A DNA stretch of 64,000 nt. It comes from Salinihabitans flavidus (GTDB taxonomy: Bacteria; Pseudomonadota; Alphaproteobacteria; Rhodobacterales; Rhodobacteraceae). Of this stretch, positions 45,200 to 55,302 are shown piece by piece (the first letter of the stretch is position 1; every line of letters begins with the position of its first letter). The DNA is taken from positions 90,550-154,549 of the forward strand of contig NZ_FODS01000007.1 in assembly GCF_900110425.1 (NCBI RefSeq). Direction: 5' to 3'. The notes beneath the pieces are model-generated. The model saw only the letters and a list, made by a program, of their open reading frames with translations, searched no databases and was not told the origin of the DNA. Made by a program: the position numbers and the translations under genes.

Positions 45200-46177
45200 A
45201 TGTGGGATTTCTCATTCAGGCGAAGCATCGGCATCATGGTTCAGACCATGCCCTTCGTCCTGCTGCGCATGGCGATCTATTTCGGCGCGGCGCTGGCCTA
45301 TGTGCTGATCACCGGCACCGGGGCCGGGATCGGCTGGGGCATCGGCGCGCTCGGCGATGACGGTTTTCGCGGCAGCGCCACGTTTTTCGGCGGCGTGATC
45401 GGCTTCGGGCTTGTCGCCTTCGTGATGTATTGGCTACGCGAATATATCCTTTACATGGTCAAGGCCGGCCATATCGCCGTCATGGTCGAACTGATCGACA
45501 ACCGCCCCATGCCCGAGGGCCGCGGGCAGATCGGCCATGCGCAGGCGATGGTCAAGGAACGCTTCGCGGAGGCCAGCGTCCTGTTTGCCATCGACCAGCT
45601 CGTGAAGGGCGTGCTGCGCGCCATCACCGGGCTGATCCGGGGGGTATTCACGATACTGCCCATTCCCGGCGCGCGGCAGCTTATCGGCATCCTGCACGCC
45701 TTCCTGAAGGTCGCGGTGGGCTTCATCGACGAGGTGATCCTTGCCTACGGCATGCGCACGCGGGCCACGAACCCGTGGCAATCGGCCCGCACGGCGCTGG
45801 TGCTCTACGGTCAGAACTACGCGCCGATGCTCAAGAACGCCGCATGGATCACCATTTTCGTCTACGGACTGACGATCATCCTGTTCTTCATCATGCTGGC
45901 GCCGGCGGCGCTTATCGCCAACATCTTTCCCAACGGCATGTCCGCGATGGGGGTTATCGTGGCGATCATCCTTGCGTGGTCGGTCAAGGCCGCCCTGCTG
46001 GAGCCTCTGGCCGTCGCCTGCCTGCTTCAGGCGTATTTCCGCACCATCGAGGGGCAGACTCCCAACCCCGAATGGGAAGACAAGCTCGAAGGCATGTCCT
46101 CGAAATTCCGCAAGCTCAAGGACCGCGCGATGTCGGCGGGGCAGCAGGACGGCACCGCGAAAGACGCGGCAAGCTGA
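45200..46177 (+). CDS. Uncharacterised polytopic membrane protein
   Basis: The 325-residue protein has six or so hydrophobic segments, for example FVLLRMAIYFGAALAYVLIT, FGGVIGFGLVAFVMYWLREY, and near the C-terminus TIFVYGLTIILFFIMLAPAA and MGVIVAIILAWSVKAALLEP, followed by a hydrophilic tail ending in AKDAAS. Conserved-looking polar parts are YGMRTRATNPWQSARTALVL and RTIEGQTPNPEWEDKLEGMS. I do not recognise the family. The start at MWDFSFRRS has GGACAGGA 7 bases upstream. It is divergent from petA. Confidence 0.8.
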   Translation: MWDFSFRRSIGIMVQTMPFVLLRMAIYFGAALAYVLITGTGAGIGWGIGALGDDGFRGSATFFGGVIGFGLVAFVMYWLREYILYMVKAGHIAVMVELIDNRPMPEGRGQIGHAQAMVKERFAEASVLFAIDQLVKGVLRAITGLIRGVFTILPIPGARQLIGILHAFLKVAVGFIDEVILAYGMRTRATNPWQSARTALVLYGQNYAPMLKNAAWITIFVYGLTIILFFIMLAPAALIANIFPNGMSAMGVIVAIILAWSVKAALLEPLAVACLLQAYFRTIEGQTPNPEWEDKLEGMSSKFRKLKDRAMSAGQQDGTAKDAAS

Positions 46178-46204
46178 CAGGGCACATGACCAGCCATGCG
46201 CGCG

Positions 46205-46870
46205 TCAGTCGTGCGCGTGGTCGGTCTCGCGCGGGTCCATCATGCCGCCCTTCACGCCCCAATGGATCAGCAGAAGGTTCACCGGCCAGGCCGCGAAAAG
46301 CCCCATGCTCAGCGATACGATCATCGCCGACCAGAAAAGCGGCTCTCCCATGCCCACGCTGCCCGAAAGCGTCAGGTCCACGGAAATCGCAACAACCTCC
46401 ATCACGGTGATGCTCGGCGTTTCCGACACGATCGCGTCCCAGATCGCGGTGCGCAGCGCAACGCCCTCCTGCATCAGCGGCCCGACCGTCAGAGCGAACC
46501 CCCCGAGATAGGCGAGCGCGAAGGTGATCCCCGCCACCCACGGCGTCGAAAGCTGCAAGAGGCCAACCGCGATGATCAGCCCCGCAACCTCGCCCATCCC
46601 GCAACCGGAATAGCAATGCGCAACCGACCGGAACGCGCGCCGCGGCAGGCTGTCCCGCGCGATCTGCTTGCGTCCGCTCGTCCAGTAGATCAGCAGGCCA
46701 AGCGGCCCGGAATAGAGAACGGTCAGCCCCCAGACCAGCTTCATCAACCCCATCAAATGCGCGTTGGTCGCGCGCAGATCGCGCCAAAGGATGATCTGGC
46801 TCGGGATCATCACGGCCAGCCAGACGATGAGAGTTTCCGGTTGCGACAGAAATTCAACAAAGGTTTCCAT
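46205..46870 (-). CDS. DUF4396 family membrane protein
   Basis: The 221-residue protein has about six hydrophobic helices. RSVAHCYSGCGMGEVAGLII near residue 80 (with His and two Cys) and the C-terminal LLIHWGVKGGMMDPRETDHA are the recognisable DUF4396 parts. The His/Cys/Met pattern suggests metal binding, but that is only inference. The start METFVEFLSQPETL is taken just inside the first repeat-associated GTTAAC. It converges on the preceding membrane-protein gene with a 27-bp gap. Confidence 0.75.
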   Translation of the reverse strand: METFVEFLSQPETLIVWLAVMIPSQIILWRDLRATNAHLMGLMKLVWGLTVLYSGPLGLLIYWTSGRKQIARDSLPRRAFRSVAHCYSGCGMGEVAGLIIAVGLLQLSTPWVAGITFALAYLGGFALTVGPLMQEGVALRTAIWDAIVSETPSITVMEVVAISVDLTLSGSVGMGEPLFWSAMIVSLSMGLFAAWPVNLLLIHWGVKGGMMDPRETDHAHD

Positions 46871-46959
46871 CCGGTTAACTTGGGCAGGGGTCCGCGCCGC
46901 GTCAACCAAGGTCTCGCAGCGCCCGCCGTGTTAACCACGGTATCGCAGGCAGAGATACG

Positions 46960-47040
46960 GCCCCCGATACCGACGTTTTACCGACGTGATACCGAAACCG
47001 GGTTTTTCCACAAAATCAGCATGTTAACCTATGATTCGCG
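46960..47040 (+). repeat. Interspersed 11-bp-iteron element, copy 5
   Basis: CCGACG occurs at 46970 and 46981, with a partial unit CCGAAA at 46992, all 11 bp apart. The core ATACCGACGTTTTACCGACG is intact. CGGGTTTTTCCACAAAATCA, GCATGTTAACCTATGATTCG follow. It resembles copy 1 along its full length. It lies between the start of the DUF4396 gene and the end of queG. Confidence 0.8.
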
Positions 47041-47072
47041 AACAATCGCCGAAATCGCGGCGTCGCCCCCGG

Positions 47073-48113
47073 TTATCCGGCGTCCTCAAGCCGTTTCACC
47101 GCCCATTCAGCGGCGTCGCGCACGGTCGCATCCTCATCCGCACATAGCGCCCGCGCCCGCGGCAGGAATCGCGGCTGTCCTGAATTTCCGATGGCATAAA
47201 GCACGTTGCGCACGAACCTGTCCCTCCCGATCCGCTTGATCGGAGAGCCAGAGAAAAACGCCCGGAACCCGGCATCGTCCAGCGCCGCCAGTTCCTCCAG
47301 ATCGGGGGCCAGAAGATCGCCGCGTGCATGATAGCGGATCTCGCGCGCCTCCACCGCGAACTTGTTCCACGGGCAGGCCGCAAGGCAATCGTCGCAGCCA
47401 TAGATGCGGTTGCCCATCAGGGGCCGAAGCTCCGGGTCCACCGGGCCGTGATGCTCGATCGTCAGATAGGAAATGCAGCGCCGCGCGTCGATCTTGTAGG
47501 GCGCGGGAAACGCGCCCGTGGGGCAGATATCGAGGCACGCCCGGCACGATCCGCAATGATCCACCTCCGGCGCGTCCACCGGCAACTCCAGCGTGGTAAA
47601 GACAGAACCGATGAAGAACCACGATCCCAGCTCGCGGCTCACAAGGTTGGTGTGCTTGCCCTGCCAGCCCAGCCCGGACGCCTCACCCAACGGCTTTTCC
47701 GGCACCGGCGCTGTGTCCACGAACACCTTCACCTCGCCGCCTTCCTGCGCGATCAGCCACCGCGCGAGCCGCTTTAACCGCTTCTTTACAGTATCGTGGT
47801 AATCCCTGTTCTGCGCATAAACCGAAATCGCGCCCTTGTCGCTCTGCGACAGGATCTCGCGCGGGTCATGCTCCGGCGTGTAGCTCTCGCCGAGCATGAT
47901 CACCGTGCGCGCCTCGGGCCAGAGCGCGGAAGGATCGCCGCGCCATTCGCTGCGCCGTTCGAGCCAGCTCATCTGCCCGTGGTACCCCTTGTCCAGGAAC
48001 CCGGCCAGATCCGCCGCCACATGGCCCACCGCATCGGGACGGCAAAGCCGCACCCGGTCGAAACCGATGGCCTCCGCCTCGGCGATCAGCCGTGCCTTGA
48101 AATCCGCCGACAT
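47073..48113 (-). CDS. queG: Epoxyqueuosine reductase QueG
   Basis: The 346-residue protein has the cobalamin-binding N-terminal region ([18 protein letters not shown]) and two [4Fe-4S] ferredoxin-type clusters, C-x2-C-x3-C-x3-CP in [15 protein letters not shown] near residue 190 and [14 protein letters not shown] near 240, as well as a C-terminal HEAT-like [14 protein letters not shown] segment. It reduces epoxyqueuosine to queuosine in tRNA, the last step of the pathway whose precursor importer is encoded at 27.4 kb. The GST gene upstream on the same strand ends 52 bp before it. Confidence 0.96.
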   Translation of the reverse strand: MSADFKARLIAEAEAIGFDRVRLCRPDAVGHVAADLAGFLDKGYHGQMSWLERRSEWRGDPSALWPEARTVIMLGESYTPEHDPREILSQSDKGAISVYAQNRDYHDTVKKRLKRLARWLIAQEGGEVKVFVDTAPVPEKPLGEASGLGWQGKHTNLVSRELGSWFFIGSVFTTLELPVDAPEVDHCGSCRACLDICPTGAFPAPYKIDARRCISYLTIEHHGPVDPELRPLMGNRIYGCDDCLAACPWNKFAVEAREIRYHARGDLLAPDLEELAALDDAGFRAFFSGSPIKRIGRDRFVRNVLYAIGNSGQPRFLPRARALCADEDATVRDAAEWAVKRLEDAG

Positions 48114-48164
48114 GACGGCCTCCCTATCCGGCTGGCCGGGCGCGGAACGGCCCCGCCGCCGCGA

Positions 48165-48830
48165 TCAGAAATCCAGATCCGCATAATGCGCGGGCGGCGG
48201 GAATCCCGGCACCTGATCGGCAAGGATGCCGCGAAACGCCGGGCGCGACTTGATCTTGGCATACCAGTCTTTCACCGCGTCCGAGCGGTTCCAGTCCACG
48301 TCCGAGATGTAATCAAGGCTCGACAGATGCGCCGCCGCCGCGAAATCCGCCAGCGTCATCACATCCCCCGCGAGCCAGCGCCGATGATCGAGCAGCCACG
48401 CCATGTAATCAAGGTGAAACTTTACCGCCTTCGCGCCTGCCTTGACGTTCTTGCTGTCGGGATATCCGGTGCCCATGATCTTGCGGTTCACCCGTTCATA
48501 GAGCAGCTTTGACGTCACCTCGTGGTGGAACTTGTCGTCGAACCAGCTCACCAGCCGCCGCACCTCATAGCGCCCCTCCGCATCGCGCGGCAGAAGCGCC
48601 GGCTCGGGGTGTTTCTCTTCGACATATTCGCAGATCGCCGCGCTTTCGGACAGGAACTGCCCGTTCATCCGAAGCACCGGCACCTTGCCCGCCGGGTTGC
48701 GGCGCAGGAAATCGGGATCCTGCTCCCAATAGCGTTCCTCGACGAGCTCCACCTCAATTCGCTTTTCCGCAAGGCTCAGCCTCACCTTGCGACAGAAGGG
48801 GGACAGGGGAACGTGAAAAAGACGGTGCAT
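48165..48830 (-). CDS. Glutathione S-transferase family protein
   Basis: The 221-residue protein has a thioredoxin-like N-terminal domain with the active-site region PLSPFCRKVRLSL (Ser/Cys at residues 9-12), the conserved cis-Pro segment GKVPVLRMNGQFLSESAAI, then an all-helical domain. It should bind glutathione. The substrate is not predictable. The start MHRLFHVPLSPF was chosen because 12 upstream codons are not family-like. It is upstream of queG and may share its transcript. Confidence 0.88.
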   Translation of the reverse strand: MHRLFHVPLSPFCRKVRLSLAEKRIEVELVEERYWEQDPDFLRRNPAGKVPVLRMNGQFLSESAAICEYVEEKHPEPALLPRDAEGRYEVRRLVSWFDDKFHHEVTSKLLYERVNRKIMGTGYPDSKNVKAGAKAVKFHLDYMAWLLDHRRWLAGDVMTLADFAAAAHLSSLDYISDVDWNRSDAVKDWYAKIKSRPAFRGILADQVPGFPPPAHYADLDF

Positions 48831-48887
48831 CGGTTTCGCCGGGTTGTGACTCGTGGACCTCTTCAATGCCTGCTGACGCGCGGAGAT

Positions 48888-49613
48888 TCAATCCTCGAAA
48901 CAGGCAGCGCGCCCGTCCCGCGCGATCGTGGCCGCCCCGTCGGCGATCCGCGCCGCCCGCTGCCGGAGCGCGCCGGAGGGCTGCGCCGCGTTGCGCGTTC
49001 TGGGCGAGGGCAGCACAGCCGCCAGAAGCGCCGCCTGCCTCGGCGAAAGCGCCGCGGGTCCCACGTCGAAATAATGCCGCGCCGCGGCCTCCACGCCGAA
49101 AATACCCTCGCCGAACTCCGCGACGTTGAGGTAAATCTCAAGGATGCGCCGCTTCGACCACGCCAGTTCCACTATCGGCGTCAGCAGCGCCTCCAGCGCC
49201 TTGCGCGGCCAGCTTCGCCCTTGCCACAGATAGACATTCTTGACTGTCTGCTGACTGATGGTCGAGGCCCCGCGCACCGCCCCGTCGTTCAGCGCCGCGC
49301 GGATCGCGGACATATCGAACCCCCAGTGATTGCAGAAATTGGCATCCTCCGCCGCCACGACAGAACGCATCATCACAGGGGCAATCGCCTCGCGCGGCGC
49401 CCATTGATGATCCAGTCGCCCAAGCCGTGTTTTTTCGGAGTACATCGTGTAGGTGATGGGCGGGTTCACCACCGCGAACAGCAGCACGATCAGAATCGCA
49501 AAGGACACCGCCCAGATCACGCCACGCAACACACCGCGCCGCAGCCGCCGCATCTGCCGCCGCAACACGCCCTCGTCCTTGTGTTTCGCCTTCGGTTTGC
49601 GCGTCATGATCAT
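48888..49613 (-). CDS. mtgA: Monofunctional peptidoglycan glycosyltransferase MtgA
   Basis: The 241-residue protein has one N-terminal membrane anchor (GVIWAVSFAILIVLLFAVVN) followed by a GT51 domain with the catalytic Glu in VVAAEDANFCNHWGFD, the GASTISQQTVKNVYLW motif and RRILEIYLNVAEFGEGIFGV. It polymerises lipid II into glycan strands without transpeptidase activity. ATG at 49613 and at 49607 are both possible starts. It is followed after 57 bp by the GST gene on the same strand. Confidence 0.94.
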   Translation of the reverse strand: MIMTRKPKAKHKDEGVLRRQMRRLRRGVLRGVIWAVSFAILIVLLFAVVNPPITYTMYSEKTRLGRLDHQWAPREAIAPVMMRSVVAAEDANFCNHWGFDMSAIRAALNDGAVRGASTISQQTVKNVYLWQGRSWPRKALEALLTPIVELAWSKRRILEIYLNVAEFGEGIFGVEAAARHYFDVGPAALSPRQAALLAAVLPSPRTRNAAQPSGALRQRAARIADGAATIARDGRAACFED

Positions 49614-49673
49614 CCGAGCCGCATTGATCGCTCCGACCTAGCCGCTTGACTGCCCCCGCGCAAGCCGCCCCGC

Positions 49674-50579
49674 TCAGGCCGCCAGAAGCTGCGCCTCCGC
49701 CCGCGTCAGAACGGGTCGTGCCGTTTCCGCCTCCCGCAATCCCTCCAGTTCGGGGAACAAGGCCAAAAGCTCCTGATCCTGTGCGCTCCGCGCGCGGTCC
49801 GCCGCGCTGCCGGGGTAATAGCTTTCGGTGGGCACACCTTCGGAGAACACGATCTCGTGGCGGTCGAACAGCAGGTGGATATACTCCACCGTCTCGCACT
49901 CTTCTTGACGAATGGTGTCGCCGTTGACCAGATGCTTGGCCGCGACCAGCACCTCGTCGGCGCCGTAGTACATCTCCGCCTGCCAGCCGGTAATCAGCAT
50001 CCGGTGCTGCGGCGACACCAGAAGCGGGCTGGTATTGCCGATCGCACCGCGATCAAAGCGCACCGGCGCAAGGGCGCCGCCCGCCGCAACCTCTTCGCGC
50101 CCGATCCAGCGCAGGCTCTGCAACCCGTTATCAAGGGTCCAGATCCGGTCGCCCGCACGCAAATCCTCCACCGGGCGAAGGCCCGTAGCGGTCTCGATCA
50201 GCGTTCCGGGCGTGAAACAGGCCGGGCCGAACTCACCGACTTCGATCTGCGTGCTTTGCAGAACGTAGTCGGAAGAACGGAAGGTCGCATCCTCAAGCAC
50301 CGTGCCATCGGTCGGGGTGAATACCGCCGGGCCGCCATCGGTATAGAAGGTCACGCCGGTAATATTGGTCCACTGACCGCCCATGCTCACCGTGATCTCG
50401 TCGCCCACCCAGACGCTTGTGATCGTCAAGCCGTTGAACGTATCGCCCGCCCCGGTGCCGATGAACCCGTCGTTATTGGCATCGGTGAAATCATACCGTT
50501 CCGGAGTAAGGGACGTGCCCCACCCCGGCGGGTTGCCGGGGTCCATCACGAAAAACTGGTCTGTATAGGTCGTCGGCAT
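49674..50579 (-). CDS. Hint domain-containing protein
   Basis: The 301-residue protein has a beta-rich N-terminal part with an EF-hand-like DANNDGFIG near residue 37, then a Hint (hedgehog/intein) domain from about residue 122. The Hint domain begins with ACFTPGTLIETATGLRPVED (putative nucleophile Cys at its first position), then RWIGREE, PLLVSPQHRMLITGW and a catalytic-type H in HLVNGDTI. Hint domains can self-cleave. Such proteins are common in roseobacters and possibly secreted, since no classical signal peptide is seen. It is separated from gltB by 180 bp. Confidence 0.83.
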   Translation of the reverse strand: MPTTYTDQFFVMDPGNPPGWGTSLTPERYDFTDANNDGFIGTGAGDTFNGLTITSVWVGDEITVSMGGQWTNITGVTFYTDGGPAVFTPTDGTVLEDATFRSSDYVLQSTQIEVGEFGPACFTPGTLIETATGLRPVEDLRAGDRIWTLDNGLQSLRWIGREEVAAGGALAPVRFDRGAIGNTSPLLVSPQHRMLITGWQAEMYYGADEVLVAAKHLVNGDTIRQEECETVEYIHLLFDRHEIVFSEGVPTESYYPGSAADRARSAQDQELLALFPELEGLREAETARPVLTRAEAQLLAA

Positions 50580-50760
50580 AGGGCCACCTGTCACACTGCG
50601 GATAACCGGAGCTTTCTACCGCGCGCCGTTGGTGAAACTTTGGCGCTGGCAGGCCGGAAGCTGTCCCTTTGCGGGCATTTTCCGGGCAAGGGGGCTGCGA
50701 ACGCAATGCGCCCCGCCATCAGGACGGGGCGCATCAGGTGGTGTTGTTGCGATGGACGGA

Positions 50761-53700
50761 TTACTCCGCCGGAATCGCGGCCTTGTCCTGGCTGAGCGGA
50801 TGCGGCAGATGCGCCAACATCTCCTTGGGGCAGACCTGCATGAAATTGCCTTGCTCCATGTCCCAGTGCTGAAGCAGGTCGGCCGCCTTGCGGCTTCCGG
50901 TTTCTGCAAGGTGCCGCTCGATCAGCCCTTTCAACTCGGCCTCCCAATGCGCCACTGTCACCGGGCAGGTGACAAGCGTTTCCATGTTCATCAGGGCCTG
51001 CGCGGCGCCTTCGGGATCATAGAGATAGGCCATGCCGCCCGTCATCCCGGCCCCGAAATTGGCCCCGATGGACCCGAGGATCACCGCGACCCCGCCGGTC
51101 ATGTATTCGCACCCGCAGGCGCCGCAGCCCTCGATCACCGCATGCGCGCCCGAATTGCGCACGGCAAAGCGTTCACCGGCCCGCCCGGCGGCGAACAGAT
51201 AACCGCCCGTCGCCCCGTAAAGAACGGTATTGCCGATGATCGTGTTGTCGGCGGCGACAAGCGGGCTCGCCATCGGGGGGCGCACGACAATCGTCGCGCC
51301 GGACAGGCCCTTGCCGACATAATCGTTGGCATCGCCCGACACCTCGATCTTCAGCCCCGGCGCGCCAAAGGCGCCAAGCGACTGCCCCGCCGACCCGGTG
51401 AGCTTGACCGTCAAGTGATCGGGTTGAAGCGCGTTGCGCATCCCGAAGTTGCGCACGATATGGCTCGACGTGCGCGTGCCGACGGTCCGGTCGGTGTTCT
51501 GCACGGCATAGGAAAGCTGCATCTTCTCGCCGTCCTGAAGGAACCGTGCCGCATCGCGCACAATCTCGGCATCAAGCGTGTCGGACACCGGGTTGCGGTC
51601 CTTTTCGCGGTCATAGACGATGCGATCCGCGCCATCGACCGTGATCAGAAGCGGGTTGAGATCCAGATCGTCCAGATGCGCTGAACCGCGTGACACCTGC
51701 GTGAGCAGGTCGGCCCGCCCGATCACCTCGTCAAGGCTGCGCGCCCCGATCTGGCTCAGGATTTCCCGCACTTCCTGCGCATAGAAGGTAATGAGGTTCA
51801 CCACCTTCTCCGCATTGCCGGTGAATTTCTCGCGCAGCGCCGGGTCTTGCGTGCAAACGCCCACCGGGCAGGTGTTGCTCTGGCACTGACGCACCATGAT
51901 GCAGCCCATGGAGATCAGAGCGGCGGTGCCAATGCCGTATTCCTCAGCCCCCATCATCGCCGCCATCACGATGTCACGTCCGGTGCGCAGCCCGCCGTCG
52001 GTCCGCAGGGTAACGCGGCCGCGCAGGTTGTTCATCGCCAGCACCTGATGCGCTTCCGTCAGGCCCATTTCCCACGGCAGCCCGGCATATTTGATTGACG
52101 TCGCCGGAGAGGCGCCAGTGCCGCCATTGTGCCCCGAGATCAGGATCACATCGGCCTTCGCCTTGGCCACGCCCGCCGCGATGGTGCCCACACCGGATGA
52201 GGCCACAAGCTTCACTGTTACCTTGGCGCGCGGGTTGATCTGCTTGAGGTCATAGATAAGCTGCGCCAGATCCTCGATCGAATAGATGTCGTGATGCGGC
52301 GGCGGGGAAATCAGCGTCACGCCCTTGGTCGAATGGCGCAGGCGCGCGATCAGGTCGGTGACTTTCATCCCCGGCAACTGCCCGCCCTCACCGGGCTTGG
52401 CGCCCTGCGCGACCTTGATCTCAAGCTCTTCGCACTGGTTGAGGTATTCGGCCGTCACGCCGAACCGGCCAGAGGCGACCTGCTTGATCTTGGCGCTGGG
52501 GTTGTCGCCGTTCGGCTCCGGCGTGAAATGCGCCGGATCTTCCCCGCCTTCGCCGCTATCTGATTTCGCGCCGATCCGGTTCATCGCCACGTTCAGCGTC
52601 TTGTGCGCCTCCGGCGACAGCGCGCCAAGGCTCATCCCCGGCGTCACGAACCGCTTGCGGATCGAGGTGATCGATTCCACCTCCTCAAGCGGCACCGGCT
52701 TGCCCAGCGGTTTCACGTCAAGCAGATCGCGCAGGTGAATCGGCGGGTTCGCCTGCATCCGCGCAGAATACTGCTTCCACATTTCAAAGGACGCCTTGTT
52801 GCACGCCATCTGCATCATGTGCATGCTCTGCGCTTCCCAGGCGTGGCTCTCACCCGATTTGCGCGCCTTGTAAAAGCCCCCGATCGGCAGAACCGCGACG
52901 TTTCCGCCCTGCCATCCTCTGGCGTGGATTTCCTCAACCTTGCGCTGGATACCGCTCACCCCGATACCCGAGATGCGGCTTGTCATGCCGGGGAAATACT
53001 CCGCGCACATGGCCCGGCTCAGGCCCACCGCCTCGAAATTCAGCCCCCCGCGATAGGAGGAGATGACAGAGATTCCCATCTTCGCCATGATCTTCAGAAG
53101 CCCCTGATCGATGGCATGGCGGTAGCGCGCGACATTTTCCGTCAGCGAACCATCGAGAAGACCGCGCCGGACGCGATCCGCGATGCTATCCTCGGCCAGA
53201 TAGGCGTTCACCACCGTCGCGCCCGCGCTGATGAGCACGGCAAAATAATGCGGGTCCACGCATTCGGCGCTGCGCACGGCCAGAGAACAGAAAGTCCGCA
53301 GCCCCTTGCGCGTCAGGTGGCTGTGCACCGCGCTGGTGGCCAGGATCATCGGCATCGCCACGCGGTCCGCGTTCTGATGCTGATCGGTCAGCACCAGATG
53401 CCCCGCGCCCGAGCGCACCGCGTCCTCGGCTTCCGCCCGGATACGCTCCAGCCCCTTCCGAAGCGCATCGGAGCCCGCGCCCACAGGGAAGGTGCAGTCG
53501 ATCTCGGTCATATCGGCATTGAAATGCCGCGCCAGTTCATCCCACTGCGCATTGGCCACGAAGGGGCTCTCCAGCACGATGATCTCGGTTTGCGAGCTGT
53601 CCTCGTCAAGCACGTTCTTGAGGTTGCCGAACCGTGTCTTGAGGCTCATCACCCGGAACTCGCGGATGGAATCGATCGCCGGGTTCGTCACCTGGCTGAA

Positions 53701-55302
53701 ATTCTGCCGGAAGAAATGGCTCAGCGGACGATACATCTTCGACAGAACCGCCGCGGGCGTATCATCGCCCATCGACCCGATGGCCTCCTTGCCGTCCTCG
53801 GCCATCGGCGCGAGGATCTGTTCGAGATCCTCCATCGTGTAGCCGGCGGCCACCTGACGGCGGCGCAGCGCGTCACCCTCGTAAAGGGCCTTTTCGCTGA
53901 TCTTCGAAAGTTCCTCGTCCAGATCGTTGATCTTGCCGACCCACTCGCCAAAAGGCTGCGCGGCGGCCAGCGTGTCCTTGATCTCCCGGTCGTGGAAAAG
54001 CTGTCCCTCGACCATGTCCACAGCCAGAAGCTGCCCCGGCCCGAGCGCGCCCTTTTCCTTCACCGTCGCCTCGTCAACCGGAACCATCCCGGCCTCCGAC
54101 CCCGCGATCAGAAGCCCGTCGCCGGTCACGACATAGCGCATCGGCCGCAAGCCATTGCGGTCCAGCCCTGCACAGACCCAGCGTCCGTCGGTCATCGCCA
54201 GCGCCGCCGGCCCGTCCCACGGCTCCATCACGGAATTGCAATAGGAATACATGTCCCGCCATGCCTCGGGCAGTTCCACCGCCTGCTTGGACCAGGACTC
54301 CGGCACCAGCATGGTCTTGGCCATCGGCGCGTTGCGCCCCGCGCGCACCAGCACCTCGAACACCGCATCGAGCGCGGCGGAATCCGAAGACCCCTGCGCG
54401 ATGATCGGCTTGATATCCTCGGCGAAATCCCCGAAGGACGCCGACGCCATCCGGATCTCATGGCTCTTCATCCAGTTGATGTTGCCCTTGAGCGTATTGA
54501 TCTCGCCGTTATGCGCGAGCATCCGGAAGGGCTGCGCCAGCCACCATTGCGGGAAGGTGTTGGTGGAATAGCGCTGGTGATAGATGGCAAAGGCGCTCTC
54601 GAACCGTTCATCCTTTAGGTCGGGATAGAATTCCGCCACCTGCTCAGCCAGCATCATGCCCTTGTAGATGATCGACCGGCACGACAGCGACGCGATATAA
54701 AGCCCATTGACCCCGGCGGCGGCCACAGCTTTCTCGATCCGGCGACGGATCACGTAAAGCTCCCGCTCGAAGGTTTCCTCGTCCACGCCCTTGGCATTGG
54801 AAATCAGGATCTGCTCGATCTCGGGCCGCGTGGCGTTGGCCTTTTCGCCAAGGCAGGAAATATCCACCGGCACATGCCGCCAGCCATAGATGTAATGTCC
54901 CATCCGAAGCACCTCGGATTCCACGATGGTCCGGCAGGTTTCCTGCGCGCCGAAGTCGGTGCGCGGCAGGAACACCTGCCCGACCGCCATCAACTCATCC
55001 ATGCGCGGCTCATGCCCGGTCCGGCGGATCTGATCGTAAAAGAACATCACCGGGATCTGCACATGAATACCCGCGCCGTCGCCGGTCTTGCCGTCGGCAT
55101 CCACCGCGCCCCGATGCCAGATCGCCTTGAGCGCCTTGATACCCGACTCCACAACCGAACGGCTCTTCTTGCCGTCCACCGACACCACGAGGCCAACCCC
55201 GCAGGAGGAATGCTCGTCCTCTTCGGAATACATTCCGTTCCCGGCCATCCACTTGCGCTTCGCCTCTTCGGCGGCGGCCCAGTCTGCGTCAAACTTGGTC
55301 AT
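50761..55302 (-). CDS. gltB: Glutamate synthase large subunit
   Basis: The 1513-residue protein is full length. A short propeptide precedes C34 in HSSCGVGLVVSVDGKKS, the class II glutaminase nucleophile. The FMN-binding synthase domain includes SGHNGGTGASPATSIKYAGL, and the [3Fe-4S] ligands are in GCIMVRQCQSNTCPVGVC near residue 1140. The C-terminal GXGXG beta-helix (GASGGYLFAAGRAGERFAVR-like) follows. It converts glutamine and 2-oxoglutarate to two glutamates with GltD as electron donor. Its start overlaps the upstream GFA gene by 4 bases (ATGA). Confidence 0.97.
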   Translation of the reverse strand: MTKFDADWAAAEEAKRKWMAGNGMYSEEDEHSSCGVGLVVSVDGKKSRSVVESGIKALKAIWHRGAVDADGKTGDGAGIHVQIPVMFFYDQIRRTGHEPRMDELMAVGQVFLPRTDFGAQETCRTIVESEVLRMGHYIYGWRHVPVDISCLGEKANATRPEIEQILISNAKGVDEETFERELYVIRRRIEKAVAAAGVNGLYIASLSCRSIIYKGMMLAEQVAEFYPDLKDERFESAFAIYHQRYSTNTFPQWWLAQPFRMLAHNGEINTLKGNINWMKSHEIRMASASFGDFAEDIKPIIAQGSSDSAALDAVFEVLVRAGRNAPMAKTMLVPESWSKQAVELPEAWRDMYSYCNSVMEPWDGPAALAMTDGRWVCAGLDRNGLRPMRYVVTGDGLLIAGSEAGMVPVDEATVKEKGALGPGQLLAVDMVEGQLFHDREIKDTLAAAQPFGEWVGKINDLDEELSKISEKALYEGDALRRRQVAAGYTMEDLEQILAPMAEDGKEAIGSMGDDTPAAVLSKMYRPLSHFFRQNFSQVTNPAIDSIREFRVMSLKTRFGNLKNVLDEDSSQTEIIVLESPFVANAQWDELARHFNADMTEIDCTFPVGAGSDALRKGLERIRAEAEDAVRSGAGHLVLTDQHQNADRVAMPMILATSAVHSHLTRKGLRTFCSLAVRSAECVDPHYFAVLISAGATVVNAYLAEDSIADRVRRGLLDGSLTENVARYRHAIDQGLLKIMAKMGISVISSYRGGLNFEAVGLSRAMCAEYFPGMTSRISGIGVSGIQRKVEEIHARGWQGGNVAVLPIGGFYKARKSGESHAWEAQSMHMMQMACNKASFEMWKQYSARMQANPPIHLRDLLDVKPLGKPVPLEEVESITSIRKRFVTPGMSLGALSPEAHKTLNVAMNRIGAKSDSGEGGEDPAHFTPEPNGDNPSAKIKQVASGRFGVTAEYLNQCEELEIKVAQGAKPGEGGQLPGMKVTDLIARLRHSTKGVTLISPPPHHDIYSIEDLAQLIYDLKQINPRAKVTVKLVASSGVGTIAAGVAKAKADVILISGHNGGTGASPATSIKYAGLPWEMGLTEAHQVLAMNNLRGRVTLRTDGGLRTGRDIVMAAMMGAEEYGIGTAALISMGCIMVRQCQSNTCPVGVCTQDPALREKFTGNAEKVVNLITFYAQEVREILSQIGARSLDEVIGRADLLTQVSRGSAHLDDLDLNPLLITVDGADRIVYDREKDRNPVSDTLDAEIVRDAARFLQDGEKMQLSYAVQNTDRTVGTRTSSHIVRNFGMRNALQPDHLTVKLTGSAGQSLGAFGAPGLKIEVSGDANDYVGKGLSGATIVVRPPMASPLVAADNTIIGNTVLYGATGGYLFAAGRAGERFAVRNSGAHAVIEGCGACGCEYMTGGVAVILGSIGANFGAGMTGGMAYLYDPEGAAQALMNMETLVTCPVTVAHWEAELKGLIERHLAETGSRKAADLLQHWDMEQGNFMQVCPKEMLAHLPHPLSQDKAAIPAE

